DNA from: Cryptomeria japonica
Lineage: Eukaryota > Streptophyta > Pinopsida > Cupressales > Cupressaceae
Length of the DNA stretch: 64,000 nt
NCBI RefSeq assembly: GCF_030272615.1
Contig: NC_081411.1
Span: 181,804,977-181,868,976, forward strand
Direction: 5' to 3'
The notes beneath the pieces were generated by a model that was given only the letters and a program-made list of their open reading frames with translations, was not told where the DNA came from and did no database searches. Positions 1-12,716 of the stretch are shown here, in pieces. The translations under genes and the position numbers were made by a program. Positions within the stretch are counted from its first letter, which is position 1; the number at the start of each line of letters is the position of its first letter.

Positions 1-463
1 AATTCCATTCTAGGCACTTTTTGGAGAACTACTTTCTCTTCAGAAATTTGGGCCAAAACTAAACTTCAGTCATTGATCTACGATCATCAAACGGTTTAAA
101 ATCATTGACGGATTTTAGGTACGTGTGGTGTTAATGAGGTCGCACTTATCGATACATCATGCAGAGTCCTAAATCAATGTGATGTGATGTGATGTGACTT
201 ATCTATTAATGACAATGAATTCATGAAATCGCTAATAAAATATATATTTTTCCATACATAACAAAATATTAGCCAAAAAAATTAAATAATTTTCAAATTG
301 TGGATAAAAATTGCCAATACACTTAAACGGAACCCAAAAATCCCTTTTGGTCCTCCACAGACATGCTTCTCAAGCAAATAGGAGTATCCATCTTGAGAAA
401 TAATAATACCAAATTATACAGCCTGAGCCTATAACCCTAAACTAGATGTAGAATTAAACTACC
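1..463 (+). other. 5' part of element G, no gene recognised
   Basis: This is AT-rich sequence upstream of the zinc-knuckle ORF of element G. I find no reading frame or LTR boundary in it. A short pentamer repeat (GTGAT, about four copies) lies near 176-196. By comparison with element E, a coiled-coil coding segment would be expected here, but I could not recognise one, so this part of G is either rearranged or too decayed. The 5' LTR is not in the window. Confidence 0.4.
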
Positions 464-1123
464 ATGAGCTCTGACAACTTATCTACCAAAGGCATTGCAA
501 ATGAGGATGATGCAACCAGTCAGAAGGACAATCAGGAAAATCCACCTATCAACCACAATTAGAGATCACTGGTAAGGAAAATGAATGCCCATGAATTCAA
601 TGGTAGATGTTTTGTTTGCAATAGGTTTCGTCATATTGAAAGTCAATAAAGAAATAGAGCAAATCATAATAATAATTCAGGTACCAGTCAGTGTTTTAAT
701 TGTAAGAAATATGTTCATAGGACAATATATTGTAGAATGAATGTGAAATTTCATTCATGTGGAAATTTTGGACATATGACTAATCAATGTAGGTCAAGAA
801 ATGATCAAGGATACAACAAGGCAATTCAAAAGAACAATGTCACTTGCTATGCATGCAACAAAATATGACACATTCCCAAATATTGTAGATGCAAGAATAC
901 ACTAGAAAGGAATGACACATCCAATGAGAAGGAAAAGCAAAAGATTGATGAAATCCGACAAGATCATGCTAAATAGTGGGTTAAGAAATCTGAACATCAA
1001 CTGACAGAGGCAAATACCCCAGTTACTCAACCGACAGAGTAGAATGTTCTTGCACCGATAGGAAACTCATTTGGTAGCTAAGGCATTAGCCTTAGGAGGA
1101 GGCAAAATAATGATAGATCTTAA
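464..1123 (+). pseudogene. Element G ORF1 remnant: zinc-knuckle gag-like protein
   Basis: The frame opens at ATG 464 and ends at TAA 1121. It contains remains of four CCHC zinc knuckles (CX2CX4HX4C), with cores CFVC, CFNCKK, SCGNFGH and CYACNK. These are nucleic-acid binding modules typical of retroelement Gag. Nonsense codons interrupt knuckles one and four, and further stops lie downstream. The same four-knuckle order and the shared stretch KAIQKNNVTCYACNK occur on the minus strand in element E (49096-49590), which identifies G and E as one family. The protein is presumed to package element RNA. It is dead in this copy. Confidence 0.75.
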
Positions 1124-1463
1124 ATTTCCCCTAGTAGTGGTCTGAAAGCTTGTTTCAGATCTTGGAGAAGTCATTTTGAAGGTTCATCGACACTGAGATA
1201 ATGGATTTTGAATCCGGTATGATATGTCATTACCCATTTATGTCAATGAGAAATTAGGATTTCGCAGAATTAAAGGTCAAAAAGTTATTTTCATTTTTTA
1301 TCACACAACATTTAGAACAAACCAGAGGGAGTTTAAGATGACCTAAGATGATCAAGAGAATCTTCAAGCAAATTCCAGTGCATTTCGAGCAGATTTTCAA
1401 GGATTTTCACTAGTGAAGGTTGTGAGGTATTTTCTTAGTTTTCGAGCTATCTTTTCAAATACA

Positions 1464-4400
1464 ATGGCTTCAGAATCTACTCCTCTAGAAGATGTGGCTT
1501 CCCTTATTGTGGTCGATATTAAAGATCATCCATGCCTCATATTCAAGGAATACCCTCAAATTGTGAAGGTTGATGACTCAGTTGATGCATTTTCAAGGGT
1601 TCCCGACAATGTTCAATATGTTGAGGATGTTCGAGCTTACATTCACTATACTTTAGAGGATTTGGTATCATTTAAAATCAAAACCTTGTACATGACCACA
1701 TTTTTGAATAAGGATGGCATAATCAAACCTGAATTCCAAAATATGAAAGATCAGGGTTTCACCAATATTTTGGAGAAGGAAGAGTTTGAAGATGAAATAA
1801 TCCTATATGTGATGAGCCATGTTCATGGAAAATTCTTGTGCGTAGACCAGCCCTACAAAATCACCAAGGAAGTTGTTGGTGCAATCACCGGTTTGCCCCA
1901 GGTTCGTTAGACATCGAGAAAGAAGAAGACCTCAAACAATGAAGAGAAGTTAACTAGTGCTACCTTTGATAACCAGTCTATGAGGATTAGCACAATTAGA
2001 GATAAGAACGTTCAATTCGCTAGCATGATCATTGGCTACAAGGTAAGCCAATCCAACCGGTTGAACTATGTTTCTAGCTCTTGTATCTATTGTGCACATA
2101 AGATGGTTAAGGAGAATGAGAAATATGATCTCTGTCAGTGGATGTGTGATGAGTTAATTTTGAATCTAGGGAAGATTAAGGGAGAAAAGAAAGGTGTGTT
2201 CAGTACGGTAATCTTATTGTTTTTTTGATGCTCTTCTTTCTTAATGAGACACTGGGATTCGGTAAGAGACAATGGGCCTTTGATATACTGGTAGGCAAAT
2301 AGATTAAGGATGACTTGAGGAACTTAGGATAGGACAAAGACTCCATTTTGTGGGGTTATTTCAAAGCTTTCTAGAAGGAAATGAGGTAGAGGGAAAGAGT
2401 ACCTAAGCACATTGTTGACAAGTACTCTAGTGAAATATATTTTATGGTTAAAAAGGATGAAACTCTAATGGAGGCGGTGCAACCTAGGACAATATGGGTG
2501 ATTGAGATGGGCTACGAAGTTGATGCACAAATCTTGGACTTGTATGCAAAGATTCTTATTGATGCCCTAATTGATGATAAGGAAAAGACCTTTGGAACTA
2601 CAAAGCAAAAGGAATTAGAAGTACATATAGGATTTAACAAGAAGAAGAAGGAAGGGCAAATAAAGAAGGTTGGACAAGTTGTCCAGAAGATATCCTCCGA
2701 GATCAAACAATTCATTGGATTAGCAGAAGAATCTTCTCTGGTAGTAGTTCAAGCCTCACCAGCAGCAACAACTGAAAAGGGTGTGATGAAGAGAAAGAAA
2801 TTAGAAACCTATATTGCCAATGTTTCTTCCAGATCTAAGATAGAAGAAGAGCCCTCCAAGATTCCTAAAATCTACATGAGGATTTAGAGGAATAAACCCA
2901 AGGAAGGAAAGCTGTAGAAAACCAAGGTCACTCCTTCGACAACCCAAAAGAAAAATTTGAAGGAGAGGAAGCCTACAGAGAAGAGGAAACCGGTAAAAGA
3001 GACAACTCCTACTCCTGATAAGAAGAAGAAATTAGACTTAGATATAGCTCTTGAATCTAGTAAAAGAATTAAATTTATCCCTCCTTTATTTGTAGATGAA
3101 TTGGTAGATTAGATTACTATGAATGGAATTTTGAGAAATATACAACATTATTATGTAAAGATGGATGATAAGGAAGAAAAGGAAATTGAGGAAGTAGTTT
3201 TGTTATACTTAGATATATATAAGAAAGCTTTAATTGAGATAGAGAAGAAAATACCGATAGATTCATATAGTAAGTTAGATGCTAGAAGACTGTCGAGACT
3301 TGAGGAAGATAAGCATATTAAGATTCAAGAATTATTAACTGTTTATGGTGCAATAATTGAAGAGGAAATGCAAATGTGCCTTGAATCTGAAAATAAAATA
3401 ATTTTCCAGATTAGGAACAGGCATGTGAGTCTTATGGTAGGTAGAATAAATGAAATAGTCAAGGAAACTCATGAGGAATGGATAAAATTATTTATTGATA
3501 ATCCATAATTCTTTACATCACTAGATGTACCTCCTAAGTCTTACATTCCAGACATCTTGGTTGATGCTAAGAGTAAAGGTACATTAGGTGAAAATCTACC
3601 AGTTTTGGGAAAGACATTAACTAAGGACATTCCTCTGGCAGTTACACATGTATAGGATGTAGAGATCAATAAACCAATGGATAATATTGAGGATAATTTT
3701 CCTCCAGCAATTGATGTTGATACAATTGAGATTCATGAGATACATGCAGCACAAATAACTACACCAAGTGGCAAAGCCACCAGTGCTAAGGAGAAAGAAT
3801 AGAAAAATGAAGTAGAATAGAAGAAAGAGGGGAAATAAAAGGTTGAACAGACTAAAGTCAGTGTAGTGACACCTTCACCAGTTGTTGGTCCCTCATTGTT
3901 GGCACTTGACATATCCGATCAAGTAGATTTTAGTCATTTTGAGAAAAAGAAAATTGAGTAGTTAAGCAGTTCTAAGTTGATGTTTGTTGCAGCTCAGAAA
4001 CTAATGAAGACAGGATTAGAAGACAAGTAGGTTATTGAGAAAGCCATTCCAATTTTGCAGCAACTTGCACCAGAATACAAGATAAATCAACTAGCTAGCG
4101 CTTACAGTAAGTTAAAAGGTTTAATTGAACATATTGAAAAGGAGTGCAAAACTCAACAACAAGTGTCAAACTAACAATTGGTGGAGAGATGCAATGCAAC
4201 AAGGAAGGTCACCTATGATAACATGATCACAATAGATAAGATTAAATTGACAGAAGAACTAATAATGATTGATGAAGCTCTTCATCAATGTAGTTGTATA
4301 TACCAGTCTTGCACTACCACGACTAAACTAACACAAGACCTAGACAATAAAATTAAGGTGGATAAGGATAAGAATGAACAACTTGTAGTCATTTTTTATG

Positions 4401-4681
4401 GTATTGAGTCATTGACCAGCTCTATTGATGGTCAAATTTTACTTTTTGAATCTAAAATTTCAGCCCTGGAGAAGGACAAGGATAGGTTAATCCGATGAAC
4501 CAGAGAATTAAGAGGTTTGGTCAGTCCCTGACTTAATACCTTATTACTTCATAAGAGGGAATGCATAGATCAAATGAGTAAGCCCACATCGGCAGACCTA
4601 ATAGAAGAAGAATTACATGCATACATTTTAAATGGGTTGGTATCAATTTTGAGAACTTTAAAAACTAGCTGGGATACTTAG
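1464..4681 (+). pseudogene. Element G ORF2 remnant: large pol-less retroelement protein
   Basis: The start is ATG 1464 (MASESTPLEDV), matching the MASPST start of the homologous ORF2 in element E. The N-terminal domain (to about 1910) ends in the conserved KITKEVVGAITGLP. It is followed by a helical domain with RLNYVSS and RTIWVIEMGYE, a lysine-rich basic stretch (about 2890-3070), an alpha-helical segment with LDIYKKAL and RHVSLM (3119-3508), and a C-terminal coiled coil (4178-4500). Several nonsense codons (for example 1908-1910) and one frameshift near 2205 inactivate it. No protease, reverse transcriptase, RNase H or integrase motif is present. I assign a structural, Gag-like role only by inference. 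Confidence 0.7.
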
Positions 4682-4976
4682 TTGGTATTTTTGAAGGGTT
4701 CTTATCTGGATATTTTCAAATACATCTAGATCTAGTAATCACAGTTTTTGATTTCATTCTTTCTTTCATTGTTCTTTACCCTGACTTTGGCATTATTTTC
4801 AAAGGGGGAGACATTAGATGTGAAAAATGTTAAGGGACATAAGAAGTAATGTATAACTCAGGGGGAGTAGCCTTTTGAGACTAGCTTTGGGAGATCGGTT
4901 TTGGGAAGGAACCGGAACATCACTTCACTGATTCATTTTTTACATGAGTGTTGCCATCAATGCCAAATGGGGAGAT
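4682..4976 (+). promoter_or_regulatory. Element G 3' untranslated region with polypurine tract
   Basis: This non-coding stretch ends in the purine run AAATGGGGAGAT immediately before the LTR start TGTTGG at 4977. A polypurine tract primes plus-strand DNA synthesis in LTR elements. The equivalent tract in element E reads AAAGGGGGAGAT (minus strand, 37323-37334). A second G-rich run (GGGGGAG) occurs near 4803. Confidence 0.7.
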
Positions 4977-5898
4977 TGTTGGAAATTGACACTCATCTAT
5001 CATAATGGTGTTGTCATTGATGGCAACACACATCATTTTGGGTTAATTACTTATCCGGTACTCACCGGTATTCATGGCTCAACAATCCACATTCAAGACA
5101 ACCGACATTCAAGGAAACCAACATTCAGAGAAACCAAAAAACTAGGAACCAATATTTAGAGGCCAACATAGGAGATTTATTCGGCAAACATGGAGGCGAC
5201 AACAGTCACAAAGATTAATGTTTATACTTTTGTCTAGGTCAACATGTAATCACTTTGTAATATGATTGTAATCTGACATAAGGCATTTATGTTTATGTAT
5301 GTAAGGGTATATAAGTCAATCCGGTTAGGTCATTTTGATATGATAGGTTATGTGATATTATGTGAGTGAGATCTTGATCAACATAATGTGAATGAATTGA
5401 TATGTAGTCGGTCTTGGTTATTTGTGAAGAGGACTAAAAAGCAAATCAGGTTACCGGTAAGGAAGGAAACAATGTTAACCAGTACAAACAATGCTTAAAC
5501 CAGAACTCATCCAGCATACCAAATGCACACTTAGAGTTCATATTTTGTTTGTAATTCAATATTTCATATCTGTAGTCAGTGAGGCTCCTTTGTATTGAGT
5601 AGTGCGCTCTAGGTAGTGTGCATTTCTACATGTGTAGGACCCTCTTGTAATATTTATTCATTTGGCCAGTGGATAGATATTGTGGGTCACTAATCCCATC
5701 GTGGTTTTTCCTCTTTGAGGTTTTCCACGTATAAATATCCATGTTATGGTGTTTATCTTGGTAGTTACATTATTACTACTTTCTATTATTTAATTTTATG
5801 CATACTGATTACTGAGTTGTTTTGTTAATAAGGTTAAAAGTAATCTCACCGGTAGAACACTGATTCACCCCCCCTCTCAGTGTTCTTGGATTCCAACA
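4977..5898 (+). repeat. 3' LTR of element G
   Basis: The 922-bp repeat begins TGTTGG and ends CCAACA, so the termini form an inverted repeat. It has a TATA-like box (TATATAAG, 5308-5315). Near its 3' end it carries the C-rich run CACCCCCCCTCTCAGT, which is shared with solo LTR F (54981-54996) and, inverted, with both LTRs of element E. The bases just outside (ACTCC, 5899-5903) are the candidate target duplication, but the partner 5' LTR lies outside the window, so this cannot be checked here. Confidence 0.8.
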
Positions 5899-5929
5899 AC
5901 TCCTACATCATATAAGAACTAGAGGTGGC

Positions 5930-7106
5930 CTAATGGTTGCAACATCATAACTTTTCCTCTTAAAATCCTCTATAAGCATCTTGTGCCATGCTTGCCTCTC
6001 TCATGTTGGCTCAACATTAAATCTAGATTTATAACTTTAGCAGATCGTATTAGAATAAACTTAGCCTACAAATTTGGAAAAAAAAAGTTAATCCACAATC
6101 TCTACTCATCGCTTGGAAGTTGTTGCATGCTAGATTCTGTATTGGATCTCCTCTCAAGTTCTTACAACCTTGTCCTTCCGGTCCTTTTCGTGGTAAGATT
6201 GAAACATTCAAACACTATTTTCAATTTTGTCCTCATGTTAAATAATTATGGAAAGCCCTTATGGTAGCATTACCCATCATCTTTCATTTCTATATTTCAT
6301 GGAATACTAACCTCCTGAGGCCTTCTAAATCTCATAACTTATTAACTAGCTCTTGTCAGCTTATTATCATAAAAAACATTTGGAAAATTCATTGCCAGGC
6401 TACCTTGTCTCACTCATTCTCACCACTTGAGATCGAAATCCTCACCATCTCTCCAACCTACATATCCAAGTGTTGAGAATAACATCTTATTTGCATGAGA
6501 GCAACTCTACCAATGATGATCTTTACCACCAAGCAATATGTTTGAAGTCTCAACTTCAAATCAACATCATGCCTAGTACTCAACATAACACCTTGATGAA
6601 TTTAATGGTTACATCTTTATTTAAATCAGGACATTTGACTTATTATTTGCCAAGGAGGTGATCTTCAAAGCTTTTATGGATTATAAAGATTGCAAAATGT
6701 GCATGAATTTTGTTTCCCCATGGAAGAAGTCCAAATCAACTCATGTTTGTAGGAAGGAACTCATGACGACAATGACAAAAACATGGCAGGAAATATCCAT
6801 GATATGGGCTTCTTTATACTTAGTTGTTTTAACTTCTTGAGCTTCCATTCGCTGCTACAAGAATGTGTTGGATATTGGTTTGTATTTGTTGCAGAATGTA
6901 TGGTTATTGTTTTATTTTATAGTGCAACAAATCATTTGCTGGTAGGTGTTGTGTAACTTTTTTGTCTAAAGATGGTTTTAGCATCTTTTGTTGTTGTAGA
7001 AAGCTTTCTATGTAGTTTCAGCATGCTACATCCAATCTCTTGTTGATGTAGCAAGTTCCATAATTTATAATTTGTTTTTTCTTTGCTTATTCCAATATAT
7101 TAAAAA
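5930..7106 (+). pseudogene. LINE retrotransposon 3' remnant (zinc-binding RT tail)
   Basis: One forward frame at about 6085-6265 shows the layout of the reverse-transcriptase-associated zinc-binding domain of plant LINEs: AWKLLHARFCIG, then CPSGPF, then ETFKHYFQFCP, then LW after one stop. The order W-K-L-L-H, C-P, E-T-x-x-H-x-F-x-x-C-P, L-W is the family pattern. Downstream sequence is frame-broken. An A-rich tail (about 7099-7106) after TTCCAATATATT may mark the 3' end. The polymerase core is not in the window, so this is a 5'-truncated, dead copy. The assignment is by motif only. Confidence 0.5.
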
Positions 7107-8137
7107 AAGAGAATGTGAAGTTAAAAGTGAGGATAAATTTTTATATCTATTTTGAGAGGATTCCTTTAATCTTTACTCATCTAAAACATGTAAGGATTTA
7201 TGTATATGCAAAATATTCAATATAAATCTTTCACTCCATATTCCAAAAATCCATATTAGAGTTAAAGTTATTTTAGTACTTTTTTTTAAGTATTTATTTA
7301 TAAATTTTATTTAATTCATTTATCTTATGGTGTCACCGGAAAATATTTTTATTTATTTTTTAATTTGGTAAACTTATAACCTCTTTCATTCTTCTTAGGA
7401 CTTTGGGATTAGTGTTGTTTAAATTATTTGGAGTGTTATGATGACAATAGTGGTTTTATAATTGACTAAGATAGTGGTCAAGAGATGTCATGGATATTTG
7501 GGTTCTATAATCTTAACTACTATAAAAATCTTGGAACATGGACACAATGTTGCATTCTATAGTCTGAAAAATGCAATGTTTGAGGTTAAATAACTTTCCA
7601 AGCACCATCCTAATCCTACCATGAAGATTTTTCATTAAGTTTCTCACTAATCAAATTATAATATATGAACAAAATGACTAGAATATCTAAGAAATCTATG
7701 GAAAAACCTACTCAAAATGGTTTGAGAATTTGTTCCCCATAAGATTTGATTTATTATAATAAATTTGACATGGTAGTGGGACCATTCTATGGATAATATG
7801 CAAGAACTAGGTAAAATTAGGTGATTTTGCAAGTTCTTCTAGTAGGTATAAGGCATCTTCATATAATAAATGGCATTGTCAACTAGATCTAGTGATTGCT
7901 ATTAAAACTACTAAAATCACATTGTAGAACCATGTATAATCCTCCTTAGATTGTAAAAAATTCATTGTTGTCAACTATCAGTATCTTTCTAGCATGTCAA
8001 TCTCGTGTTATGCATCTATATGGCCTTTCAAGCCTTTCCAATGAGTTGTAGAGAAATTGGCAAAAAAGAGCTATAATGTTAGACTTTGGAGGTTGTCAAT
8101 TATAGGAAGGGATGTGGAGAGGGAATCTATAAAGGAA
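7107..8137. other. AT-rich spacer, nothing recognised
   Basis: There is no long open frame, repeat boundary or RNA-gene signature on either strand. It ends at the ACTC duplication (8138-8141) flanking transposon A. Confidence 0.4.
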
Positions 8138-8141
8138 ACTC

Positions 8142-8191
8142 AGGTAAGTGCACAATGATGGTGGTCAAAAAGGGGGATATAAGTGGACAGT
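8142..8191 (+). repeat. Left TIR of transposon A
   Basis: About 23 of the first 26 positions agree with the reverse complement of the right end (24537 inwards). The outermost bases are AGGTAAG instead of GGGTATG, so this end carries substitutions in its terminal heptamer. A 9-base insertion separates GGTCAAAAA from AAGTGGACA compared with the right end. Transposase would be expected to bind and cut here. Confidence 0.75.
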
Positions 8192-9338
8192 TTTTTTCTG
8201 AAATCAGGTGAACCTGAACTTGGAGGCAAAATTTGAAAGTAATCCACTCAAGATATGAAGATAATCAAAGAACAAATATTGTAGTACTTTGAATCTAGTT
8301 TCCAAAATACTAAATGTTTTCAAAATTGGATAATATTAAGGGGGTAAAATCCTTCACGCACGAAAAAATGACCCTGATTTTTTTTGCAAAAACATAAAAT
8401 AGTGTCTAACGTGCACATCAAAAAAGTCATAGTTAGATTTAGTATTTTGACAAATCCTTTGGTAGAAAGATAGTTAAGAGTGAGCACTAGAAGATGTGTA
8501 CTTTTTTATAATTTTTTGTTGAGTTTTTTTTTTTTTATGATTTTTCCAATCGAGAAAATCCTGAAAATTAGGTAATTGTTCGTGCGCAAAGCATAAGTTG
8601 CACTAAACAAATCCAAAATGCAATTTTATTTTTTTTAAATTGTAAATAATCAAGTGCACTACAATAATATATAATTTTTTTAAAATTTGGATAAGTATAT
8701 CAAAAGTTACTCAAAAAAATGGTGCACCTATGTCTGTGCGAACTATGGAGACACTAGTAAAAGAAATTCAATAATAGTATGTTATTGTTGTTCAAATTGA
8801 AAAAAAATTATATGGTTAGAAAGCTCAGGAGATGGGTGAAAATATAGTGGCAATTTTAGAAATACCCACTTTATGAAGTGTAAACCTGATGATGACAAAG
8901 TCGATAAACCAAGTTGATAAAATAAAACACGTTAAAAATAAGAGAAATGGAGGGAAATCAAACTTCCAGACCATAGCTTTGTCATCCAGGCCTATTTTCA
9001 AGCCAAAACAGTCAAAAGCCCGTACCGGGTACTTATGGTTTAAAAAGAGCGTACGGGGGTACTTATGGTGTAAGCAGTGCGTACATGTTATTGTATAATA
9101 TGATATTCTATATATAATATGTGTATAATATGATATTGTATACATAATATGTTTATATACAATAGGCAAAGGTGCCTGGACCATAGATAGCGAAAGCAAA
9201 GGTATCATCATAGGAAACATCAAACTCCAACCAGATACCTGCTAATATATAATATATGTATATATATAATATATTAAACATATATATACACATGTAAGTG
9301 TATTGTCTCCCCCTCTCAAACACATACAAGGTGCCCCC
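8192..9338. other. Subterminal non-coding region of transposon A, left side
   Basis: This is AT-rich sequence without a credible gene. Near 9003-9085 lie three related motifs built on CGTACgGGTACTTATGG or GTGCGTACAT. Similar GCGTACGC-type motifs recur at 15505-15660 and at 24312-24440, so they may be subterminal binding sites. Short frames on both strands in this stretch look like chance. Confidence 0.4.
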
Positions 9339-9593
9339 CCACCCCCCACCCCCTCTCTCTCTCTCTCTCTCCCCTTCTCCCTTCCTCCATACCACATCCC
9401 TCTCTCTCTCCCTTTGTCTCTCCCTCCCTCTCTCCCCTTCTCCCTTCCTCCATACCCCATCCCTCCCTCTCTCCCCTTATCCCTTCCTCCATACCCCATC
9501 CCTCTCTCTCTTACTCTCTCGCCTTCTCCCTTCCTCCATACCCCATCCCTCTTTCTCTTCTTCTCTCCCTCCCTCCCTCAATACCCCACTGCA
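9339..9593. repeat. Imperfect CT-rich microsatellite
   Basis: This is a run of CTCTCT and CCCTCC blocks with a longer unit of about 45 bp containing CCTTCCTCCATACCCCATCC, repeated several times. The same phrase recurs in the much longer CT tract at 14261-15487. Apparent proteins in this stretch are products of the repeat. Confidence 0.85.
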
Positions 9594-9665
9594 ACTATGT
9601 CTGCACTTCTATAGAAGTAAGTGAATTTATTTCTTGTCTGCAACTTCCTCTTTGATTTTTATCAT

Positions 9666-10146
9666 TGTTGGTGTAAATAATTATTCATCTTGGATATTAT
9701 TACACCTTACTTAAGTTTACTTAGGAAATGCATTTCATAGTAGTTTGGGTATGAGACACTTGGATGTTTGTGCCGCATTGGGATAGTGTGTGTAGGAGAA
9801 ATTTCACCTTTTATGGTGTTGATCTTGTTACTACTTTATCATATCCACTTATTGTGGATTGATAATTCCACCTTCGGTGGGTGATCCACCTCATCTGGAA
9901 TATTTTATTATTTTTCCTACCTACCCACACCTATTTCCTACCTACCCTTGTTTCTTATTGAGCCACATGTCATGTTTGTGTGCTCACATATCCATATAGC
10001 CTTGCCTATATAAGTAGGCTCATATTCATTGTAATTATTGAACTATTGATCATTTTCTATTGATGAGAATACAATTTATTCTTGTCCTAAATTGTGTCTC
10101 TATTTTGTACATTTCATTAAGCTCTTGATCTTGGCAAAATATCATA
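9666..10146 (+). repeat. 5' LTR of copia element H
   Basis: It starts TGTTGGTGTAAATAA and ends ATATCATA directly before the primer-binding site. The matching 3' LTR end reads TCTCACA, so the canonical terminal CA has mutated to TA here. A TATA box (TATATAAG) lies at 10007-10014. The LTR is 481 bp, within the usual copia range. Confidence 0.75.
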
Positions 10147-10158
10147 TGGTATCAGAGC
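10147..10158 (+). promoter_or_regulatory. Primer-binding site of element H (initiator tRNA-Met type)
   Basis: The sequence TGGTATCAGAGC abuts the LTR. It is the standard plant Ty1/copia primer-binding site, complementary to the 3' end of initiator methionine tRNA, and primes minus-strand DNA synthesis. Confidence 0.9.
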
Positions 10159-10738
10159 CATTGGGGCTTCATTGATTGGTTTTTGGAGACATCATGGAAG
10201 GCTTCTATATTTTTCGGATCTGAGGGACTGCATTTTTTGGAGGCATCTTAGAGTGTTTTTGACCTCACTGTTGCATCCGGGAGGCCGTTTCCATAAAAAT
10301 TGAGTATAAATTCGACCTATTTTGGCGAAAATCAATTTTTGGGTGTGGAGGAAATTTTCTTCCCAATTCAGGCGGTACGGTACGAAATTTTTGGATTTTT
10401 TTTCAAAAAAAAAAAAAATTTGAAAATTATTTTCCAGTTTGAAAAGATTTTTTTTTGAAAAAAAATTGAAAATTGTTTTCGGGATTTGTACCTTCTACCC
10501 AGTCAGCGCCTAGTCAACGTCCAGTCAGCCGTGAAGTTTTGGTGATAGTCATACGACCATCAAATTTAACCCCACAGTTCACTAACGTCATCTTTTTTCA
10601 AAAAATTTGCAAGCCCCTTTCATTGAGCTTTTTGATTTTGCAGTTCAACTTCAAATGGCCATATCTTGATCATTTTTGCTCTGTTTTTGGTGCAATTTTT
10701 TTGCAATGGGTTGGAATTTCGTGTACTTTCACAAGGTG

Positions 10739-11691
10739 GCATTGATAAGAAGGATACTCAATTGATCTTCAACTTGATGGGCAAGCTTCCACAAGAATAT
10801 GCAGCATTTGTTTCTAGTTTTCAAACCCATAGGATGACAATGGGTTCAAGCTACACAATGCCTACATTTGATGCTTTCACTAAAATGTTGATGATGGAAC
10901 AAACTAAGTTGATAAGCATGGGAATTCTTAAGGCTTCTAAGTCTCAAGCATTAGTGGCAAATCAAGGGAACAAAGGAAATCAAGGAAAGGACAACTCAAA
11001 CAAGAAGAAATGGCAATCAAAGCCTAAGGACAAAGCATCATCCTCTCCACAACAAGGAGATTCATCCTCTTTGAAGAGGGATAATTGACCAAAGAGGGAG
11101 AGACCTACTTGTGCCTATTGTAAAAAGTTTGGTGATGAGGAGCGTTGTTGCCATTCTAAGAAGATTGATGAGCTCACACATATCCTCAAAAAACATAACA
11201 TTGATTTGCCTAATGTCTACAAGAAGGATGACTCATCAACTTCCACTTCCACATATTCAAAAGGAAAAGGGAAAGCATTCATGGCTTCTACAAGTGGAAA
11301 GGCTCACTCTTTTGGGACAAGAAAAGGAAAATCTCTTTGTGCTACTGCCAGTCATGATTCAAGGAGATGGCTTCTAGTTTCAGGGGCTTCTCATCATATG
11401 CCATCTTCATAGTCTATGTTCTCTACATTTGAGCCTTGCACCATGCCGCAGATTTTGATGGGCAATCATACATACATGGATGTGATTGGGAAAGGATCTA
11501 TTGACATTGGGGATAACTCCTTCAATGATGTGTTGTGTGTACCCCACTTGACAAACAATCTCCTTTCTATCTATCAAATCACACATGGTGCAACTAAGAG
11601 AGTTGTGGAGTTCACACTTGAGTTAGTTTCCATTAGAGACTTGGAGACTAGAGGTATCATTTCAGCTGGGGTGGTTGACCATGCATCTTAG
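10739..11691 (+). pseudogene. Element H gag C-terminal half and protease start
   Basis: The frame gives the second half of a copia Gag (LIFNLMGKLPQEY, then a basic linker), a degenerate zinc knuckle (CAYCKKFGDEERCC), and a protease entry motif reading VSGASHHM where copia proteases have DSGAxxHM. The catalytic aspartate is therefore replaced by valine. It continues into the region before integrase (NLLSIYQIT). Stops at 11086-11088 and about 11413 break the frame, and the N-terminal half of Gag is absent. The product would be a nonfunctional structural protein. Confidence 0.75.
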
Positions 11692-12516
11692 TTATACTCC
11701 TTTTTCAGATTTTATTGATGATGATGATTTCACATTTGATGATTCTACACATGATGATCATACTTCTTGTGATGGTTCAGATTTTGAGGAGAACTTTGGG
11801 CACTTGAACATGGGGATTCTCACATGTGATCCCATTCTTGAGCCTTGTATTTCATCTCCTCATATTGATATCACATCACCTATTGCACCTGATGAAGCAG
11901 ATAGTGTGAGAGTTTTGCCTTCATGTGATCCAGTGTAGCAGGATATTCATTGTCTTCCAACTTCAGATTCATGGGATGATTACTTGACAGACATTGCAGG
12001 TTTGTTTGTGGAATCCTACATTGCGGATTTGGGAGATATCATTGATGACATTCATCTTCTCTTTGATGAAGATGATCCTTCTTTGATTGTTGCATGGGAA
12101 CACTCTGACCCTCTTGTTCATTCTCTACATGATCATTCTTTCGAGGTTGACATGATTGTGGATACTTATGTACAACAGTTGGAGGAGGTCTCTTTATGTT
12201 TTGAGGAGACATGTGAGTCTTTGGATATTGTTCTACATCCATCTCCACTAGATCTTGGAGTGCCTTTTTCAGTAGTGTGGCATAGTTTACCACCTTTGGA
12301 GGGGGTATCTTTCAGCATTTCCATGGGGACACTTGAGCAGTTTTCAGAAATTCCTTTCATCATGAGTTTCTTTTATACATCTTCCCTTCATGATTGGGAG
12401 ACTTCATGGATACACCTTTGGTTTTGTTTCTTCCTAAGGGGAGGAATGTTGTTCGACATTCATGGAGCAGTTTCTTCATACATCGAGCTTCTATCATTGG
12501 TGCAGATTCCACATTG
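11675..12516 (+). pseudogene. Element H acidic region downstream of protease
   Basis: After a frameshift near 11690 the reading continues as an aspartate-rich protein (for example DFIDDDDFTFDDSTHDDH) with the short phrase FGHLNMGIL, which recalls the GHLN of the copia pre-integrase domain. I see no integrase HHCC or DDE motif. A stop at about 11936 divides it. It may be a leftover of the pol spacer or lineage-specific sequence; function is unknown. Confidence 0.4.
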
Positions 12517-12716
12517 AGGGGGGGCTTCCTAGCTTCTCTTCTCTCATATGGGGGGGACTTTTTCCTCACATGGGGTTTTGTCCTTCACATACTTCTATGA
12601 GAATTCTCTTGTATAGCTTTCATCTCTTTTTTGGGGGAGGGTTTTTTTCCCATTGGTTTTTTCTCTCTTTCTTTGCTTTGTGAGAGATTTCATTTCATTG
12701 GTTTGCATTCATTTGC
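12517..12716 (+). other. Element H region with G-rich tracts before the 3' LTR remnant
   Basis: G-runs occur at about 12517-12525, 12551-12557 and 12630-12640. One may be the former polypurine tract, but the 5' part of the 3' LTR is missing, so none can be assigned. Confidence 0.35.

Noticed and set aside
4977-5160. Short forward frame at the start of element G's LTR
   Set aside because: It spans the polypurine tract/LTR boundary and has no counterpart in E or F.
8825-9223. 132-codon minus-strand frame with hydrophobic segments
   Set aside because: AT-rich composition, no recognisable motif, overlaps subterminal repeats of transposon A and opposite-strand frames.
9298-9624. Overlapping Pro/Ser/Leu frames of about 100 codons
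   Set aside because: They fall wholly within the imperfect CT microsatellite.
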